In this document: one piece after another, positions 46,110 through 58,577 of the stretch
Position numbering within the stretch: the stretch's first letter is position 1
Layout: each line of letters opens with the position of its first letter
DNA from: Pseudomonas sp. R84
GTDB taxonomy: Bacteria > Pseudomonadota > Gammaproteobacteria > Pseudomonadales > Pseudomonadaceae
Assembly: GCF_009834515.1 (NCBI RefSeq)
Contig: NZ_CP019426.1
Location: 2,717,501 to 2,781,500, forward strand
Reading direction: 5' to 3'
DNA length: 64,000 nt
Made by a program: the position numbers and the translations under genes
The notes under the pieces: generated by a model
What the model was told of the DNA's origin: nothing
The model's database searches: none
What the model saw: the letters and a program-made list of their open reading frames with translations, nothing else

Positions 46110-47060
46110 TCAGGGCTGGCCGGGTACATTCGGCCAAAGATCGGAGACCAGAAACAACCGCTCAGCCTCTTCCCATTCCCCCTGCGAATTCTCGATCAGG
46201 CGCACCATCAGCTGTGCCGGTGCCAGCGGCTCGAGGTCTTCCAGCCACATCCGTAAATGCTCCAATGTCCAGGTCTGATCCGCCGGGTAATGCGCCGGCG
46301 CCAGCCATGCATGGCGGGGCAGGGGTTGCCAGCGTCCGGCCGGACGTTGCGCAACAAATGCCGGCCAATCCTTCTGATGCAACCAGCTCCCGCGTAAATG
46401 CTGCGGATGCGCACCGTTCGGTGATTCAGCCTGCCCGGGCCACGGGTACAGCAAATAACCACCCAGCCACAGCTGCGCGCTGAACACCTCGATATCCAGC
46501 GCCGCCAGCACTTCGCGGCTTTCCGGACGCGCGGAGATCGGCAGTTGATGCTCGGCCAGATGCGCTAGTTTGCGATCCAGCCGATCATGACAACCCGGGC
46601 CTAGCCACTGCGCGGGATCACGACCGTCGCCATTTTGCGGGCCCAGATAAAGCTTGATCGCCAGTTCCAGGTGATGCACGCCGTCGCGGTCACGCAACAG
46701 CATGTCCAGCTCGCCGAGGGTGTGGCCCTCGCGGCGGATCGGCAGGTTGGCGGCGATCAGTTCAATGCCCGGCGCATGCTCCACGGCAAACTGCCACAGC
46801 CGTTCGTAATACAAGCCCAGACGCCGCGTGCGCGCCTGCGACAGCCAATGCAATAAGCCATAACTGTCGCGGTCGAGCTGGCGCAACCAGTGCTCCAGTC
46901 GCTGCGGGTCATGCACCCAATCGCTGCCCGCCAGCGGATGGCGCTGCGGCCACGGCGTGGTAGCAAGCATCGGCGGGGCGAGGATCACCCACGCCAGATC
47001 GCGCACTTCCGGATGGCGTAATTGGTGAGGCAACTGAAGCAAGTCGGGAAATAGGATCAT
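46110..47060 (-). CDS. DUF1853 family protein
   Basis: 316 residues. The N-terminal [17 protein letters not shown] and the [10 protein letters not shown] segment with [12 protein letters not shown] are the hallmarks of DUF1853. The E-D and E-x-K arrangement resembles a PD-(D/E)xK nuclease-like core, which would make it a possible nuclease; that is inference. It is divergent from nadK, the same neighbourhood as PA3089-PA3088 in P. aeruginosa. Confidence 0.85.
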   Translation of the reverse strand: MILFPDLLQLPHQLRHPEVRDLAWVILAPPMLATTPWPQRHPLAGSDWVHDPQRLEHWLRQLDRDSYGLLHWLSQARTRRLGLYYERLWQFAVEHAPGIELIAANLPIRREGHTLGELDMLLRDRDGVHHLELAIKLYLGPQNGDGRDPAQWLGPGCHDRLDRKLAHLAEHQLPISARPESREVLAALDIEVFSAQLWLGGYLLYPWPGQAESPNGAHPQHLRGSWLHQKDWPAFVAQRPAGRWQPLPRHAWLAPAHYPADQTWTLEHLRMWLEDLEPLAPAQLMVRLIENSQGEWEEAERLFLVSDLWPNVPGQP

Positions 47061-47175
47061 CTTGCGAGCATAGCCGTAAACACGAGCACACCCTTGAGGC
47101 TGAAAGGATTTTGTCTAACCGGCGCTTTCGCCCATAATCGGGTTTTTCGCGTTTTCGATTGTCCGCAGAGGTCCC

Positions 47176-48066
47176 ATGGAGCAATTTCGTAATATCGGCA
47201 TCATCGGTCGCCTGGGCAGTTCCCAGGTGCTGGATACCGTCCGCCGACTGAAACGGTTTCTGCTCGATCGTCACCTGCATGTGATCCTCGAAGACACCAT
47301 CGCCGAAGTCCTGCCGGGCCACGGCCTGCAAACCTCGTCGCGCAAGATGCTCGGCGAAGTCTGCGACATGGTCATCGTCGTTGGCGGTGACGGCAGCCTG
47401 CTCGGTGCCGCGCGAGCGCTGGCCAAACACAATATTCCGGTGCTGGGGATCAACCGTGGCAGCCTCGGTTTCCTCACCGATATTCGCCCGGATGAGCTGG
47501 AAGTCGAAGTCGCCAAGGTGCTCGACGGCCACTATCTGGTGGAAAACCGCTTCCTGCTGCAAGCCGAAGTGCGCCGCCACGCCGAGGCCATTGGTCAGGG
47601 CGATGCGCTCAACGATGTCGTGCTGCACCCCGGCAAATCAACGCGGATGATCGAGTTCGAGCTGTACATCGACGGTCAGTTCGTCTGCAGCCAGAAGGCC
47701 GACGGCCTGATCGTCGCCACGCCGACCGGTTCCACCGCGTACGCGCTGTCTGCCGGCGGGCCGATCATGCATCCCAAGCTCGATGCCATTGTGATTGTGC
47801 CGATGTACCCCCATATGTTGTCGAGCAGGCCAATTGTGGTCGATGGCAACAGTGAGCTGAAAATCGTCGTGTCGAAAAACATGCAGATTTACCCGCAAGT
47901 CTCCTGTGACGGGCAGAACCATTTCACCTGCGCGCCGGGCGACACCATCACCGTCAGCAAGAAAGCGCAGAAGCTGCGCCTGATTCACCCGCTTGATCAC
48001 AACTACTACGAAGTCTGCCGCACCAAGCTCGGCTGGGGCAGCAAGCTGGGCGGTGGAGGCGACTGA
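47176..48066 (+). CDS. nadK: NAD kinase
   Basis: 296 residues. The family signature GGDGSLLGAAR with its catalytic Asp, the NRGSLGFLTD loop and TGSTAYALSAGGPI are intact. It makes NADP from NAD and ATP. The stop overlaps the next ATG by one base (TGATG), so the phosphatase is co-translated. The operon runs nadK-phosphatase-rhomboid-DUF1315-DUF2797-pepN and matches PA3088-PA3083. Confidence 0.97.
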   Translation: MEQFRNIGIIGRLGSSQVLDTVRRLKRFLLDRHLHVILEDTIAEVLPGHGLQTSSRKMLGEVCDMVIVVGGDGSLLGAARALAKHNIPVLGINRGSLGFLTDIRPDELEVEVAKVLDGHYLVENRFLLQAEVRRHAEAIGQGDALNDVVLHPGKSTRMIEFELYIDGQFVCSQKADGLIVATPTGSTAYALSAGGPIMHPKLDAIVIVPMYPHMLSSRPIVVDGNSELKIVVSKNMQIYPQVSCDGQNHFTCAPGDTITVSKKAQKLRLIHPLDHNYYEVCRTKLGWGSKLGGGGD

Positions 48067-49037
48067 TGCTCGATCCCGCGCGCAGTTATGACCTGATTGG
48101 TGACGTGCACGGATGCGCCCTGACCCTCGAACACTTGCTCGACCGCCTCGGTTATCACAAGCAGGGCGGGGTCTGGCGGCATCCATCGCGCATGGCCGTG
48201 TTCGTCGGCGACATCATCGACCGTGGCCCGCGCATTCGCGAGGCGCTGCACATCGTTCACGACATGGTCGAGGCCGGACAGGCCTTGTGCATCATGGGCA
48301 ACCACGAATTCAACGCCCTCGGCTGGAGCACGCCGGCGCCGCCGGGCAGCGGCAAGCAGTTCGTCCGCGAACACACGCCGCGCCATGCGCGTCTGCTGCA
48401 CGAAACCCTGACCCAGTTCGAAGACCATCCAGGCGACTGGCATGATTTCCAGCGCTGGTTCTATGAGCTGCCGCTGTTTGTCGACGCCGGACGTTTCCGC
48501 GTCGTGCATGCCTGTTGGGATGCCGGACTGATCGAACCGTTGCGCGCGCTGTTCCCCAACGGCTGCATCGATGAACACTTCCTGCAGGCCTCGGCGGTGC
48601 CGGACAGTTTCGCCTGCACCGTGTTCGACCGCCTGTTGCGCGGCACCGACATGCGTCTGCCGGATGGTCTGACCATGACCAGCGGCGATGGCCTGGTGCG
48701 TTCGTTCTTCCGCACCAAGTTCTGGGAAGACGATCCGAAGACCTACGGCGATATCGTCTTCCAGCCCGATGCGCTGCCCGATCCGGTGGCGCAGAAGCCG
48801 CTGACCTCCAGCGAAAAAAATAACCTGCTGCGCTACGGTGTCGACGAGCCGTTGCTGTTCGTCGGCCACTACTGGCGCAGCGGCAAACCGGCGCCGATCC
48901 GCCCGAACCTCGCGTGTCTGGATTACAGCGCGGTGCTCTACGGCAAACTGGTGGCCTATCGTCTGGATCAGGAAACACGTCTGGATCCGCATAAATTTGT
49001 CTGGGTCGATGTCGAGCGGCCGGAGGTGCTGCAATGA
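48066..49037 (+). CDS. Metallophosphatase (PrpE/calcineurin-like)
   Basis: 323 residues. Metal motifs are GDVHGCALTLE, FVGDIIDRGPRI and IMGNHEFNALGW, the GDxHG/GDxxDRG/GNHE set of Ser/Thr or diadenosine-polyphosphate phosphatases. The substrate is unknown. The start overlaps nadK by one base and the stop overlaps the rhomboid gene by four, pointing to a shared role or at least shared expression. Confidence 0.88.
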   Translation: MLDPARSYDLIGDVHGCALTLEHLLDRLGYHKQGGVWRHPSRMAVFVGDIIDRGPRIREALHIVHDMVEAGQALCIMGNHEFNALGWSTPAPPGSGKQFVREHTPRHARLLHETLTQFEDHPGDWHDFQRWFYELPLFVDAGRFRVVHACWDAGLIEPLRALFPNGCIDEHFLQASAVPDSFACTVFDRLLRGTDMRLPDGLTMTSGDGLVRSFFRTKFWEDDPKTYGDIVFQPDALPDPVAQKPLTSSEKNNLLRYGVDEPLLFVGHYWRSGKPAPIRPNLACLDYSAVLYGKLVAYRLDQETRLDPHKFVWVDVERPEVLQ

Positions 49038-49903
49038 GTGCGGTAGCAGTATTGCGTCTGCCGTTGGCGGTGGACTTGAGTGGTTTCGTCAAACTGCTGC
49101 AACGCATGCAAGTGCCGCATCGCGTCAGCGAAGAGGCCGGCGAACAAGTGCTGTGGGCACCGGCGGAAATCAGCGAAGACGTGCGCTCGCTGTACGAGCG
49201 CTTCCCGGCAGGTGATCCCGATCAGCAAATGGACATCCCCGCCGCGCCAACCTTCAAGCGACCGAGCTTCGCCGAGCAACTGAAATACGCCAAGGCCACC
49301 GGGTTCATCCTGTTGTTGTGCCTGATCGTTGGCGGATTGACATACCTCGGTGAGAACCTGCAGACCTTGCGCTGGCTGACGTTCCTCGATTTTCAGGTGG
49401 TCGGCGAGTACATCCATTTCACGCCGTTGGCCGACAGTCTGGCGGCGGGGCAGTGGTGGCGTCTGGTCACACCGATGCTGATCCACTTCGGCATCCTCCA
49501 TCTGGCCATGAACGGCATGTGGTACTGGGAGCTGGGGCGGCGCATCGAGTCGCGTCAGGGCAGCATCAACCTGATCGGGCTGACGCTGCTGTTCAGCCTC
49601 GTTTCCAACTACGCGCAGTTTGTCTGGAGCGGCGCGACCTTGTTCGGCGGGCTGTCCGGCGTACTTTACGGCTTGCTCGGGCACTGCTGGATCTTCCAGC
49701 TGCTGGCGCCGAACCCGGCCTATCGCCTGCCGCGTGGCGTGCTGGTGATGATGCTGGTGTGGTTGCTGGTGTGCATGTCGGGGCTGATCTCGGTAATCGG
49801 CTTCGGCGAAATCGCCAACGCCGCGCATGTCAGCGGGTTACTCATCGGATGCTTCACCGGTTTGTTGGGCGGTTTGTATAACCGCCGTAAACTGGCCGCC
49901 TAA
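49034..49903 (+). CDS. Rhomboid-family intramembrane serine protease
   Basis: 289 residues. After a soluble N-terminal domain of about 100 residues come six membrane helices. The catalytic serine is in GLSGVLYGLLGH, with the histidine in NAAHVSGLLIGC, giving the Ser-His dyad; HLAMNGMWYWELG is the conserved rhomboid loop. It cleaves membrane proteins within the bilayer. The extra N-terminal domain is also seen in relatives in this genus. It overlaps the phosphatase gene by four bases. Confidence 0.9.
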   Translation: MSAVAVLRLPLAVDLSGFVKLLQRMQVPHRVSEEAGEQVLWAPAEISEDVRSLYERFPAGDPDQQMDIPAAPTFKRPSFAEQLKYAKATGFILLLCLIVGGLTYLGENLQTLRWLTFLDFQVVGEYIHFTPLADSLAAGQWWRLVTPMLIHFGILHLAMNGMWYWELGRRIESRQGSINLIGLTLLFSLVSNYAQFVWSGATLFGGLSGVLYGLLGHCWIFQLLAPNPAYRLPRGVLVMMLVWLLVCMSGLISVIGFGEIANAAHVSGLLIGCFTGLLGGLYNRRKLAA

Positions 49904-49937
49904 AATTTTTCTGTAGATAAAGAGCACGGAGACCCTG

Positions 49938-50198
49938 ATGTCCTCTTTTAACGACATGATCAACAACATCACCCCGGACATCTACGAGAGCCTGAAGCTG
50001 GCCGTGGAAATCGGCAAATGGTCCGACGGTGGCAAGCTCACCGCCGAGCAGCGCGAGCTGTCGTTGCAGGCGATGATCGCCTGGGAAATCCAGAACCTGC
50101 CTGAAGACCAGCGCACCGGTTACATGGGCCCGCAGGAATGTGCATCGAAGTCGATCGAAGTGCCGAACATCCTGTTCAAGTCGGATGCCATCCATTGA
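49938..50198 (+). CDS. DUF1315 protein (YeaC-like)
   Basis: 86 residues. The family block DIYESLKLAVEIGKWSDGG is present, followed by QRELSLQAMIAWE. The function of DUF1315 is unknown. It is 34 bases after the rhomboid gene and its stop overlaps the TTG start of the next gene. Confidence 0.88.
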   Translation: MSSFNDMINNITPDIYESLKLAVEIGKWSDGGKLTAEQRELSLQAMIAWEIQNLPEDQRTGYMGPQECASKSIEVPNILFKSDAIH

Positions 50199-51025
50199 TC
50201 GAGATTGGCCGCGGTGCAATCAGCAAAATGTCGGCGCGCCTGGACGGGCCGAATGTGCAATACGCGTTTCGTCTGGATGACGTCGAGGTGCCGGTCAACC
50301 CGTTGATCGGCACCACGGTGCGTCTGGAGTACCTGGGGGCGATTCACTGCACCCATTGTGGGCGTAAAACCAAGACCAGTTTCAGTCAGGGCTATTGCTA
50401 CCCGTGCATGACCAAACTGGCGCAGTGCGACCTGTGCATCATGAGCCCGGAGCGCTGCCACTATGACGCCGGCACGTGCCGCGATCCTGCGTGGGGCGAG
50501 CAGTTCTGCATGACCGATCACGTGGTTTACCTGTCCAACTCGTCTGGCATCAAGGTTGGCATCACCCGTGCAACGCAACTGCCGACCCGCTGGATCGATC
50601 AGGGCGCGTGTCAGGCCTTGCCGATCATGCGCGTTTCGACGCGGCAGCAGTCGGGCTTCGTCGAAGATTTGTTCCGCAGCCAAGTGGCCGACAAGACCAA
50701 CTGGCGCGCGTTGCTCAAGGGCGATGCGGTGGCGGTCAATCTGGCACAAGTGCGCGATCAACTGTTCGACAGTTGCGCTGAAGGTCTGCAAGGCCTGCAA
50801 GAGCGATTCGGCCTGCAGGCGATTCAGACCATTGCCGATGTCGAACCGCTGGAAATCCGCTATCCGGTCGAGCAATACCCGGCCAAAATCGTCAGCTTCA
50901 ACCTGGACAAGAACCCGATTGCCGAAGGCACGTTGTTGGGGATCAAAGGCCAGTACCTGATCTTCGATACCGGCGTGATCAATATTCGCAAGTACACGGC
51001 TTATCAGCTCGCCGTGCATCAATAA
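50195..51025 (+). CDS. DUF2797 protein with cysteine clusters
   Basis: 276 residues from TTG 50195 (read MIEIGRGAIS), chosen because it overlaps the DUF1315 stop by 4 bases; ATG 50228 is the next option. Four cysteine groups (CTHCG, CYPCM, CDLC, then ERCHYDAGTC) could hold two zinc ions. The remainder is DUF2797-like, with TDHVVYLSNSSGIKVGI. Its function is unknown. Only ten bases separate it from pepN. Confidence 0.85.
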   Translation: MIEIGRGAISKMSARLDGPNVQYAFRLDDVEVPVNPLIGTTVRLEYLGAIHCTHCGRKTKTSFSQGYCYPCMTKLAQCDLCIMSPERCHYDAGTCRDPAWGEQFCMTDHVVYLSNSSGIKVGITRATQLPTRWIDQGACQALPIMRVSTRQQSGFVEDLFRSQVADKTNWRALLKGDAVAVNLAQVRDQLFDSCAEGLQGLQERFGLQAIQTIADVEPLEIRYPVEQYPAKIVSFNLDKNPIAEGTLLGIKGQYLIFDTGVINIRKYTAYQLAVHQ

Positions 51026-51035
51026 GGACCCCAGC

Positions 51036-53693
51036 ATGCGCACCGAACAACCGAAGATGATTTACCTGAAGGACTATCAGGCGCCCGAGTACCTGATCGA
51101 CGAAACACACCTGACCTTCGAGTTGTTCGAGGATCACAGCCTGGTGCACGCGCAGTTGGTCATGCGCCGCAACCCGGCACGTGGCCCGGGCCTGCCGCCG
51201 CTGGTGCTCGATGGCCAGCAGTTGGAGTTGTTGTCGGTGACGCTGGCTGATAAAGAGCTTGGCGCTGCTGACTATGAATTGTCCGAGAATCATCTGACCC
51301 TGCAGCCGACCGCCGAAACCTTCACAGTCGACACCAGCGTCAGGATCCACCCGGAAACCAACACTGCGCTTGAAGGCCTGTACAAGTCCGGCACGATGTT
51401 CTGCACCCAGTGCGAGGCTGAAGGTTTCCGCAAGATCACTTACTACCTTGACCGCCCGGACGTGATGAGCAAGTTCACCACCACCGTGGTCGCCGAGCAG
51501 CACAGCTATCCGGTATTGCTCTCCAACGGCAACCCGATCGCCTCGGGCCCGGGCGAAGACGGCCGGCACTGGGCGACGTGGGAAGACCCGTTCATGAAAC
51601 CGGCGTACCTGTTTGCGCTGGTGGCCGGTGATTTGTGGTGCGTTGAAGACAGCTTCACCACCATGACCAACCGCGATGTTGCACTGCGCATTTACGTCGA
51701 GCCGGAAAACATCGACAAGTGCCAGCACGCGATGAACAGCCTGAAGAAGTCGATGCGCTGGGACGAAGAGGTTTACGGTCGCGAGTACGATCTGGACATC
51801 TTCATGATCGTCGCCGTCAACGACTTCAACATGGGTGCGATGGAGAACAAAGGCCTCAACATCTTCAACTCCAGCGCCGTACTGGCCCGCGCCGAAACCG
51901 CGACCGACGCCGCACACCAGCGCGTTGAAGCGATCGTCGCTCACGAATACTTCCACAACTGGTCGGGCAACCGCGTGACCTGCCGCGACTGGTTCCAGCT
52001 CTCGCTGAAAGAAGGTTTCACCGTGTTCCGTGATTCCGGCTTCTCCGCCGACATGAACTCGGCCACGGTCAAGCGCATTCAGGACGTCGCCTACCTGCGT
52101 ACCCACCAGTTCGCCGAAGATGCCGGCCCGATGGCTCACGCTGTGCGCCCGGACAGCTTTATCGAAATCTCCAACTTCTACACCCTGACTGTTTATGAGA
52201 AGGGTTCGGAAGTGGTCGGCATGATCCATACCTTGCTCGGCGCTGAAGGTTTCCGTAAGGGCAGCGATCTGTACTTTGAACGTCATGACGGCCAAGCCGT
52301 GACGTGCGACGACTTCATCAAGGCGATGGAAGATGCCAACGGCGTCGACCTGACCCAGTTCAAGCGCTGGTACAGCCAGGCCGGCACACCGCGTCTGGCG
52401 GTGAGCGAGTCTTACGACGCTGCCGCGAAAACCTACAGCCTGACCTTCCGCCAGAGCTGCCCGGAAACCCCGGACAAAGTTGAAAAACTGCCGTTCGTGA
52501 TTCCGGTCGAGTTGGGCCTGCTCGACAGCAAGGGCAACGAAATTGCCCTGCGTCTGAGCGGCGAAGCGTCGGCGCAAGGCACCACCCGCGTGATCTCGGT
52601 GACCGAAGCCGAGCAGACCTTCACTTTCGTTGACATCGCTGAACAGCCGCTGCCTTCGCTGCTGCGTGGTTTCTCGGCGCCGGTGAAACTGAGCTTCCCG
52701 TACAACCGCGATCAGTTGATGTTCCTGATGCAACACGACAGCGACGGCTTCAACCGCTGGGATGCCGGTCAGCAACTGTCAGTGCAAGTGCTGCAAGAGC
52801 TGATTGGCCAGCAGCAGAAGGGCGAAAGCCTGAAGCTCGATCCGCGTTTGGTTTCAGCGTTGCGCACGGTGCTGTCGGATGAGTCGCTGGATCAGGCGAT
52901 GGTCGCGGAAATGCTCTCGCTGCCGGGTGAGGCGTACCTCACTGAAATCAGCGAAGTGGCTGATGTCGATGCCATTCACATCGCCCGTGAGTTCGCTCGT
53001 CAGCAACTGGCGGAAGGTTTGTTCGAAGCCCTTTGGCTGCGTTATCAAGCCAATCGTGATCTGTCGAAAAAGACCCCGTATGTGGCCGAGGCCGAGCACT
53101 TTGCTCGTCGCGCGCTGCAGAACATTGCGCTGTCGTACCTGATGCTCAGCGGCAAGCCGGAAGTACTGGCGGCGGCGCTGGAGCAATTCGAAAGCGCCGA
53201 CAACATGACCGAGCGCTTGACGGCGCTGGCGGTGTTGGTCAACTCGCCGTTCGAAGAGCAGAAAGCACTGGCACTGGCCAGTTTCGCCGAGCACTTCAAG
53301 GACAATCCTCTGGTCATGGATCAGTGGTTCAGCGTGCAGGCCGGCAGTACTTTGCCAGGCGGTCTGGAGCGCGTGAAAGCGTTGATGCAGCACCCGGCGT
53401 TCAACATCAAGAACCCGAACAAGGTGCGTGCACTGGTCGGTGCATTTGCCGGACAGAACCTGATCAACTTCCACGCGGCGGACGGTTCCGGTTATCGCTT
53501 CCTCGCGGATCTGGTGATCGAGCTGAACGGCTTTAACCCGCAGATTGCATCGCGGCAACTGGCGCCGCTGACCCGCTGGCGCAAATATGACGATGCGCGT
53601 CAGGCCTTGATGAAGGGCGAGCTGGAGCGGATTCGGGCGTCGGGGCAGCTGTCGAGTGATGTGTATGAGGTGGTGAGCAAGAGCCTGGCTTGA
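51036..53693 (+). CDS. pepN: Aminopeptidase N
   Basis: 885 residues, family M1. The zinc site HEYFHNW with a later Glu in LKEGFTVFRD and the exopeptidase motif GAMENKG are intact. The long C-terminal helical domain caps the active site. It removes N-terminal residues in late steps of protein turnover. It ends the nadK operon; a MITE-like repeat and a terminator follow. Confidence 0.97.
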   Translation: MRTEQPKMIYLKDYQAPEYLIDETHLTFELFEDHSLVHAQLVMRRNPARGPGLPPLVLDGQQLELLSVTLADKELGAADYELSENHLTLQPTAETFTVDTSVRIHPETNTALEGLYKSGTMFCTQCEAEGFRKITYYLDRPDVMSKFTTTVVAEQHSYPVLLSNGNPIASGPGEDGRHWATWEDPFMKPAYLFALVAGDLWCVEDSFTTMTNRDVALRIYVEPENIDKCQHAMNSLKKSMRWDEEVYGREYDLDIFMIVAVNDFNMGAMENKGLNIFNSSAVLARAETATDAAHQRVEAIVAHEYFHNWSGNRVTCRDWFQLSLKEGFTVFRDSGFSADMNSATVKRIQDVAYLRTHQFAEDAGPMAHAVRPDSFIEISNFYTLTVYEKGSEVVGMIHTLLGAEGFRKGSDLYFERHDGQAVTCDDFIKAMEDANGVDLTQFKRWYSQAGTPRLAVSESYDAAAKTYSLTFRQSCPETPDKVEKLPFVIPVELGLLDSKGNEIALRLSGEASAQGTTRVISVTEAEQTFTFVDIAEQPLPSLLRGFSAPVKLSFPYNRDQLMFLMQHDSDGFNRWDAGQQLSVQVLQELIGQQQKGESLKLDPRLVSALRTVLSDESLDQAMVAEMLSLPGEAYLTEISEVADVDAIHIAREFARQQLAEGLFEALWLRYQANRDLSKKTPYVAEAEHFARRALQNIALSYLMLSGKPEVLAAALEQFESADNMTERLTALAVLVNSPFEEQKALALASFAEHFKDNPLVMDQWFSVQAGSTLPGGLERVKALMQHPAFNIKNPNKVRALVGAFAGQNLINFHAADGSGYRFLADLVIELNGFNPQIASRQLAPLTRWRKYDDARQALMKGELERIRASGQLSSDVYEVVSKSLA

Positions 53694-53697
53694 TGGG

Positions 53698-53860
53698 CCC
53701 CTCACCCTAACCCTCTCCCAGTGGGAGAGGGGACTGACCGAGGTGAATGTTCGAGTTACGCCGACCTGAAAGTCCGGAGTCGAACTCAGGTTTTGAACAG
53801 CACGAAGATCGGCTCCCTTTCCCCCTCGCCCCCTTGGGGGAGAGGGCTGGGGTGAGGGGG
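53698..53860. repeat. About 160-base MITE-like repeat, copy 2
   Basis: Same ends and interior as 34681-34841: CCCTCACCCTAACCCTCTCC at one end and GAGAGGGCTGGGGTGAGGGG at the other, with GGAGTCGAACTC and GATCGGCTCCCTTTCCCCCT inside. It lies between pepN and the katG terminator and contains no ORF. Confidence 0.8.
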
Positions 53861-53900
53861 TAGGATTCAAGCATCACCACAAATCCCAAACCGTACACAC

Positions 53901-53932
53901 AAAAAACGCCGCATTAATAATGCGGCGTTTTT
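53901..53932. terminator. Bidirectional terminator between pepN and katG
   Basis: AAAAAACGCCGCATTA and TAATGCGGCGTTTTT make a symmetrical hairpin with an A-run on one side and a T-run on the other, so it can serve both converging messages. Confidence 0.9.
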
Positions 53933-53944
53933 ATTGGCTAAAAG

Positions 53945-56296
<2,352 letters not shown>

Positions 56297-56299
56297 CTA

Positions 56300-56325
56300 A
56301 TAGGCCGACTATTGGACATTGATAG
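56300..56325 (-). promoter_or_regulatory. Possible OxyR site upstream of katG
   Basis: ATAG at 56300-56303 and ATAG at 56322-56325 are 22 bases apart, the in-phase spacing of OxyR half-sites, with CTAT at 56309-56312 between them. The internal CTAT is two bases off the ideal place. It lies 85-110 bases ahead of the katG start. Confidence 0.3.
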
Positions 56326-56366
56326 TCAGAACCTTTTACTGCGCGCTCGCCCGTATAGAACCTTGG

Positions 56367-58577
56367 TCAGGTGGATTGGGCGGTGTCGTCCTCCGGCACG
56401 TCGTCGAGAATATCCTCTTGCCCCGGCAATTCAGTAATCACACTGAAGTCCGTCACCTCAACCGCACCCAACCCATACCCCAGCAAATGGAAAGAAAACG
56501 CTTTGCGCTCTTGCGGGTTGTCGAAGCTGAAATTCATTTGCAGTGGCTGGTCGGCGGTTGCCACCATCTCCTGTGGCAAACCGATCTGTACGTCCTGTTC
56601 AAACTCCTTGGCCTTGAGCTGAATGTACGCAGCCTGCTGCGGGTCGACTGAACGTACGGTCAGGCGCACGCGGGTGTGCGAGCCTTTGGGCATTTCCAGG
56701 TACTGCGCGCCGATCAGATTGTCGGCCCAGTCATCCTTGATCTGCGCCTGCAGCGGGATGACGTTGGTGCTGCCGAACTGATAGCGATGATTGAGCGGCG
56801 TACGCAGCAGTGACAGGTCCAGCGCATTGGCGCGGGCGGCGATCTGCCGGGCCGGGTGGCCGCTGTAGTTGCCTTTGTATGTGGCACTTTCGGCGATGAA
56901 GCCGGCGCTTTCGTAATAGCGGCAACGGCGTGGCATGTCGCACTCGGAGAAGATCCCCTGACCGTTGTGATAACGCAGCTTGCCGTTGGTGAACGACATG
57001 ATTTCGCGGCCGCTGTCGTAGTCGCGAAACAGCGAACGACCGCTCAGCGCGGAGGGCACCGGCAAGTCGAAGTAGTCGAGGATCGAGGTGCTCAGATCGA
57101 CGTGGCCATACACGCCTTTATTCAGCCGCGGCAGCTGTTCTTGCTCCGGCGCCAAGGTCAGATTGAAGCCCCATGAAGAGGCCAGGCGCACGCCGTCGAT
57201 GCCGTGGGATTCGTCGGAAGTGATCACCACCAGCGTGTCTTTCAGAACGCCCTGATGTTCGAGGCCGCTGAGGAACTGTTCCAGCGCATCGTCGAGATAA
57301 CCGACGGCGGCTTGTTTCGGCGTTTCGTAGCGCTCCAGATATTCCTCAGGCGCGGAGTAGGGCTGATGGGTGCCGACGGTCAGCAACGTCAGCATCCACG
57401 GCTTTTTCTGCTTTTTCAGTTGGCCGACATAGTCCAGCGCGCCTTCGAAAAATGCCTTGTCATCCTTGCCCCACGGGAATTCCAGATAGTTGCTGTTGCT
57501 GAACCACTCCAGACCGTGGGTCGCATCAAAACCGATGTGCGGCATGATCTTGTCTTTGGCCATGAAACGCAGGCCGGCACCTTGCAGATAGTGCGTGCTG
57601 AAGCCGTGCTCCCGCAGTTGCGCCGGCAGGCAGGCCTGATTGCGTTCGTTGAGGGTGAGCATTTCCACGCCTTTGGGCGTGCCGTTGTTGAGTTTGTCGT
57701 AGTCACCGCAAAGCATCGCGTACAGACCGCGAATGGTCTGGTGGGTATGCAGCACGTAATCCGGGGTGTTCATGCCGCGCTCGGCCCAGCGGCTGAGGTT
57801 GGGCATCAGGTCTTCCTGATAGTGGCTGCCGATGGCCTCGCGGTTGGCGCGGATGTAGGCGCCGGGAATGCCTTCGAGGGCGATGATCAGTACGTTGCGC
57901 GCCTGACCTGGTACGGCCAGCAGTTTCTGCCCGTTGAGGTCGACGTCGGTGAGTCCGGCCATGGCCGGCGCGGGTTCTTCGACATCGCCATCGAGCCATT
58001 CCTCGGCCCGGATCTGCAGATCGGCCACTTCGGTCGCCAGCAACTGGTGCGGCAGATTGTACTGGCGCCACGGATCCGCTTCGCTTGGCCACAGGTTTTG
58101 CGCGCCCCAGTGCGCGGCGAACAGCGCCAGCGGCGCGCCCCAGACCGCGCGGGGCAGGGCTGGACGCTGCATGCCACGGCCGGCAAATTGAGTCAGCAGC
58201 CAAAACAGCAGGGCGAGCAGCAAGGTGATGCCCAATGCCGGATGCGCCAGCCCGCCGCCGGTGGAGTTCTCGACGAACTGCGGATCGATCAGGTAATGAA
58301 TATCCGAAGGTGTCGGCAGACGCCCGACCGCGCTGACCAGCTCAGCCGTCGCCACCGCCAGCAATCCCCAGAACACCAATACCGGCAAGGCCAGCCACCA
58401 CGCCCGGCGATGCAGCAACACCACCAACAGGCTGCCAATGGCCAGGTCCGACACATAGCCCAGCGGTGTTGACCAGCCCAGTGCTGCACGCAGGCACACC
58501 GGCACAATCAACACGAGAAAAATCAGCGAAAAGAGGCGGGCATACGGCTGCCGCAACCGGTTAAAAAGAGCGCTCAC
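56367..58577 (-). CDS. LTA-synthase-like sulfatase-fold transferase
   Basis: 736 residues. Five N-terminal membrane helices, then a periplasmic sulfatase-fold domain. The catalytic threonine should be in HTHQTIRGLYAMLCGD, with metal ligands in LIIALEGIPG and ITSDESHGID. Relatives include OpgB and LtaS, which move phosphoglycerol groups, and phosphoethanolamine transferases. The actual donor and acceptor cannot be told. The gene stands alone upstream of katG on the same strand, separated by 151 bases. Confidence 0.85.
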   Translation of the reverse strand: MSALFNRLRQPYARLFSLIFLVLIVPVCLRAALGWSTPLGYVSDLAIGSLLVVLLHRRAWWLALPVLVFWGLLAVATAELVSAVGRLPTPSDIHYLIDPQFVENSTGGGLAHPALGITLLLALLFWLLTQFAGRGMQRPALPRAVWGAPLALFAAHWGAQNLWPSEADPWRQYNLPHQLLATEVADLQIRAEEWLDGDVEEPAPAMAGLTDVDLNGQKLLAVPGQARNVLIIALEGIPGAYIRANREAIGSHYQEDLMPNLSRWAERGMNTPDYVLHTHQTIRGLYAMLCGDYDKLNNGTPKGVEMLTLNERNQACLPAQLREHGFSTHYLQGAGLRFMAKDKIMPHIGFDATHGLEWFSNSNYLEFPWGKDDKAFFEGALDYVGQLKKQKKPWMLTLLTVGTHQPYSAPEEYLERYETPKQAAVGYLDDALEQFLSGLEHQGVLKDTLVVITSDESHGIDGVRLASSWGFNLTLAPEQEQLPRLNKGVYGHVDLSTSILDYFDLPVPSALSGRSLFRDYDSGREIMSFTNGKLRYHNGQGIFSECDMPRRCRYYESAGFIAESATYKGNYSGHPARQIAARANALDLSLLRTPLNHRYQFGSTNVIPLQAQIKDDWADNLIGAQYLEMPKGSHTRVRLTVRSVDPQQAAYIQLKAKEFEQDVQIGLPQEMVATADQPLQMNFSFDNPQERKAFSFHLLGYGLGAVEVTDFSVITELPGQEDILDDVPEDDTAQST

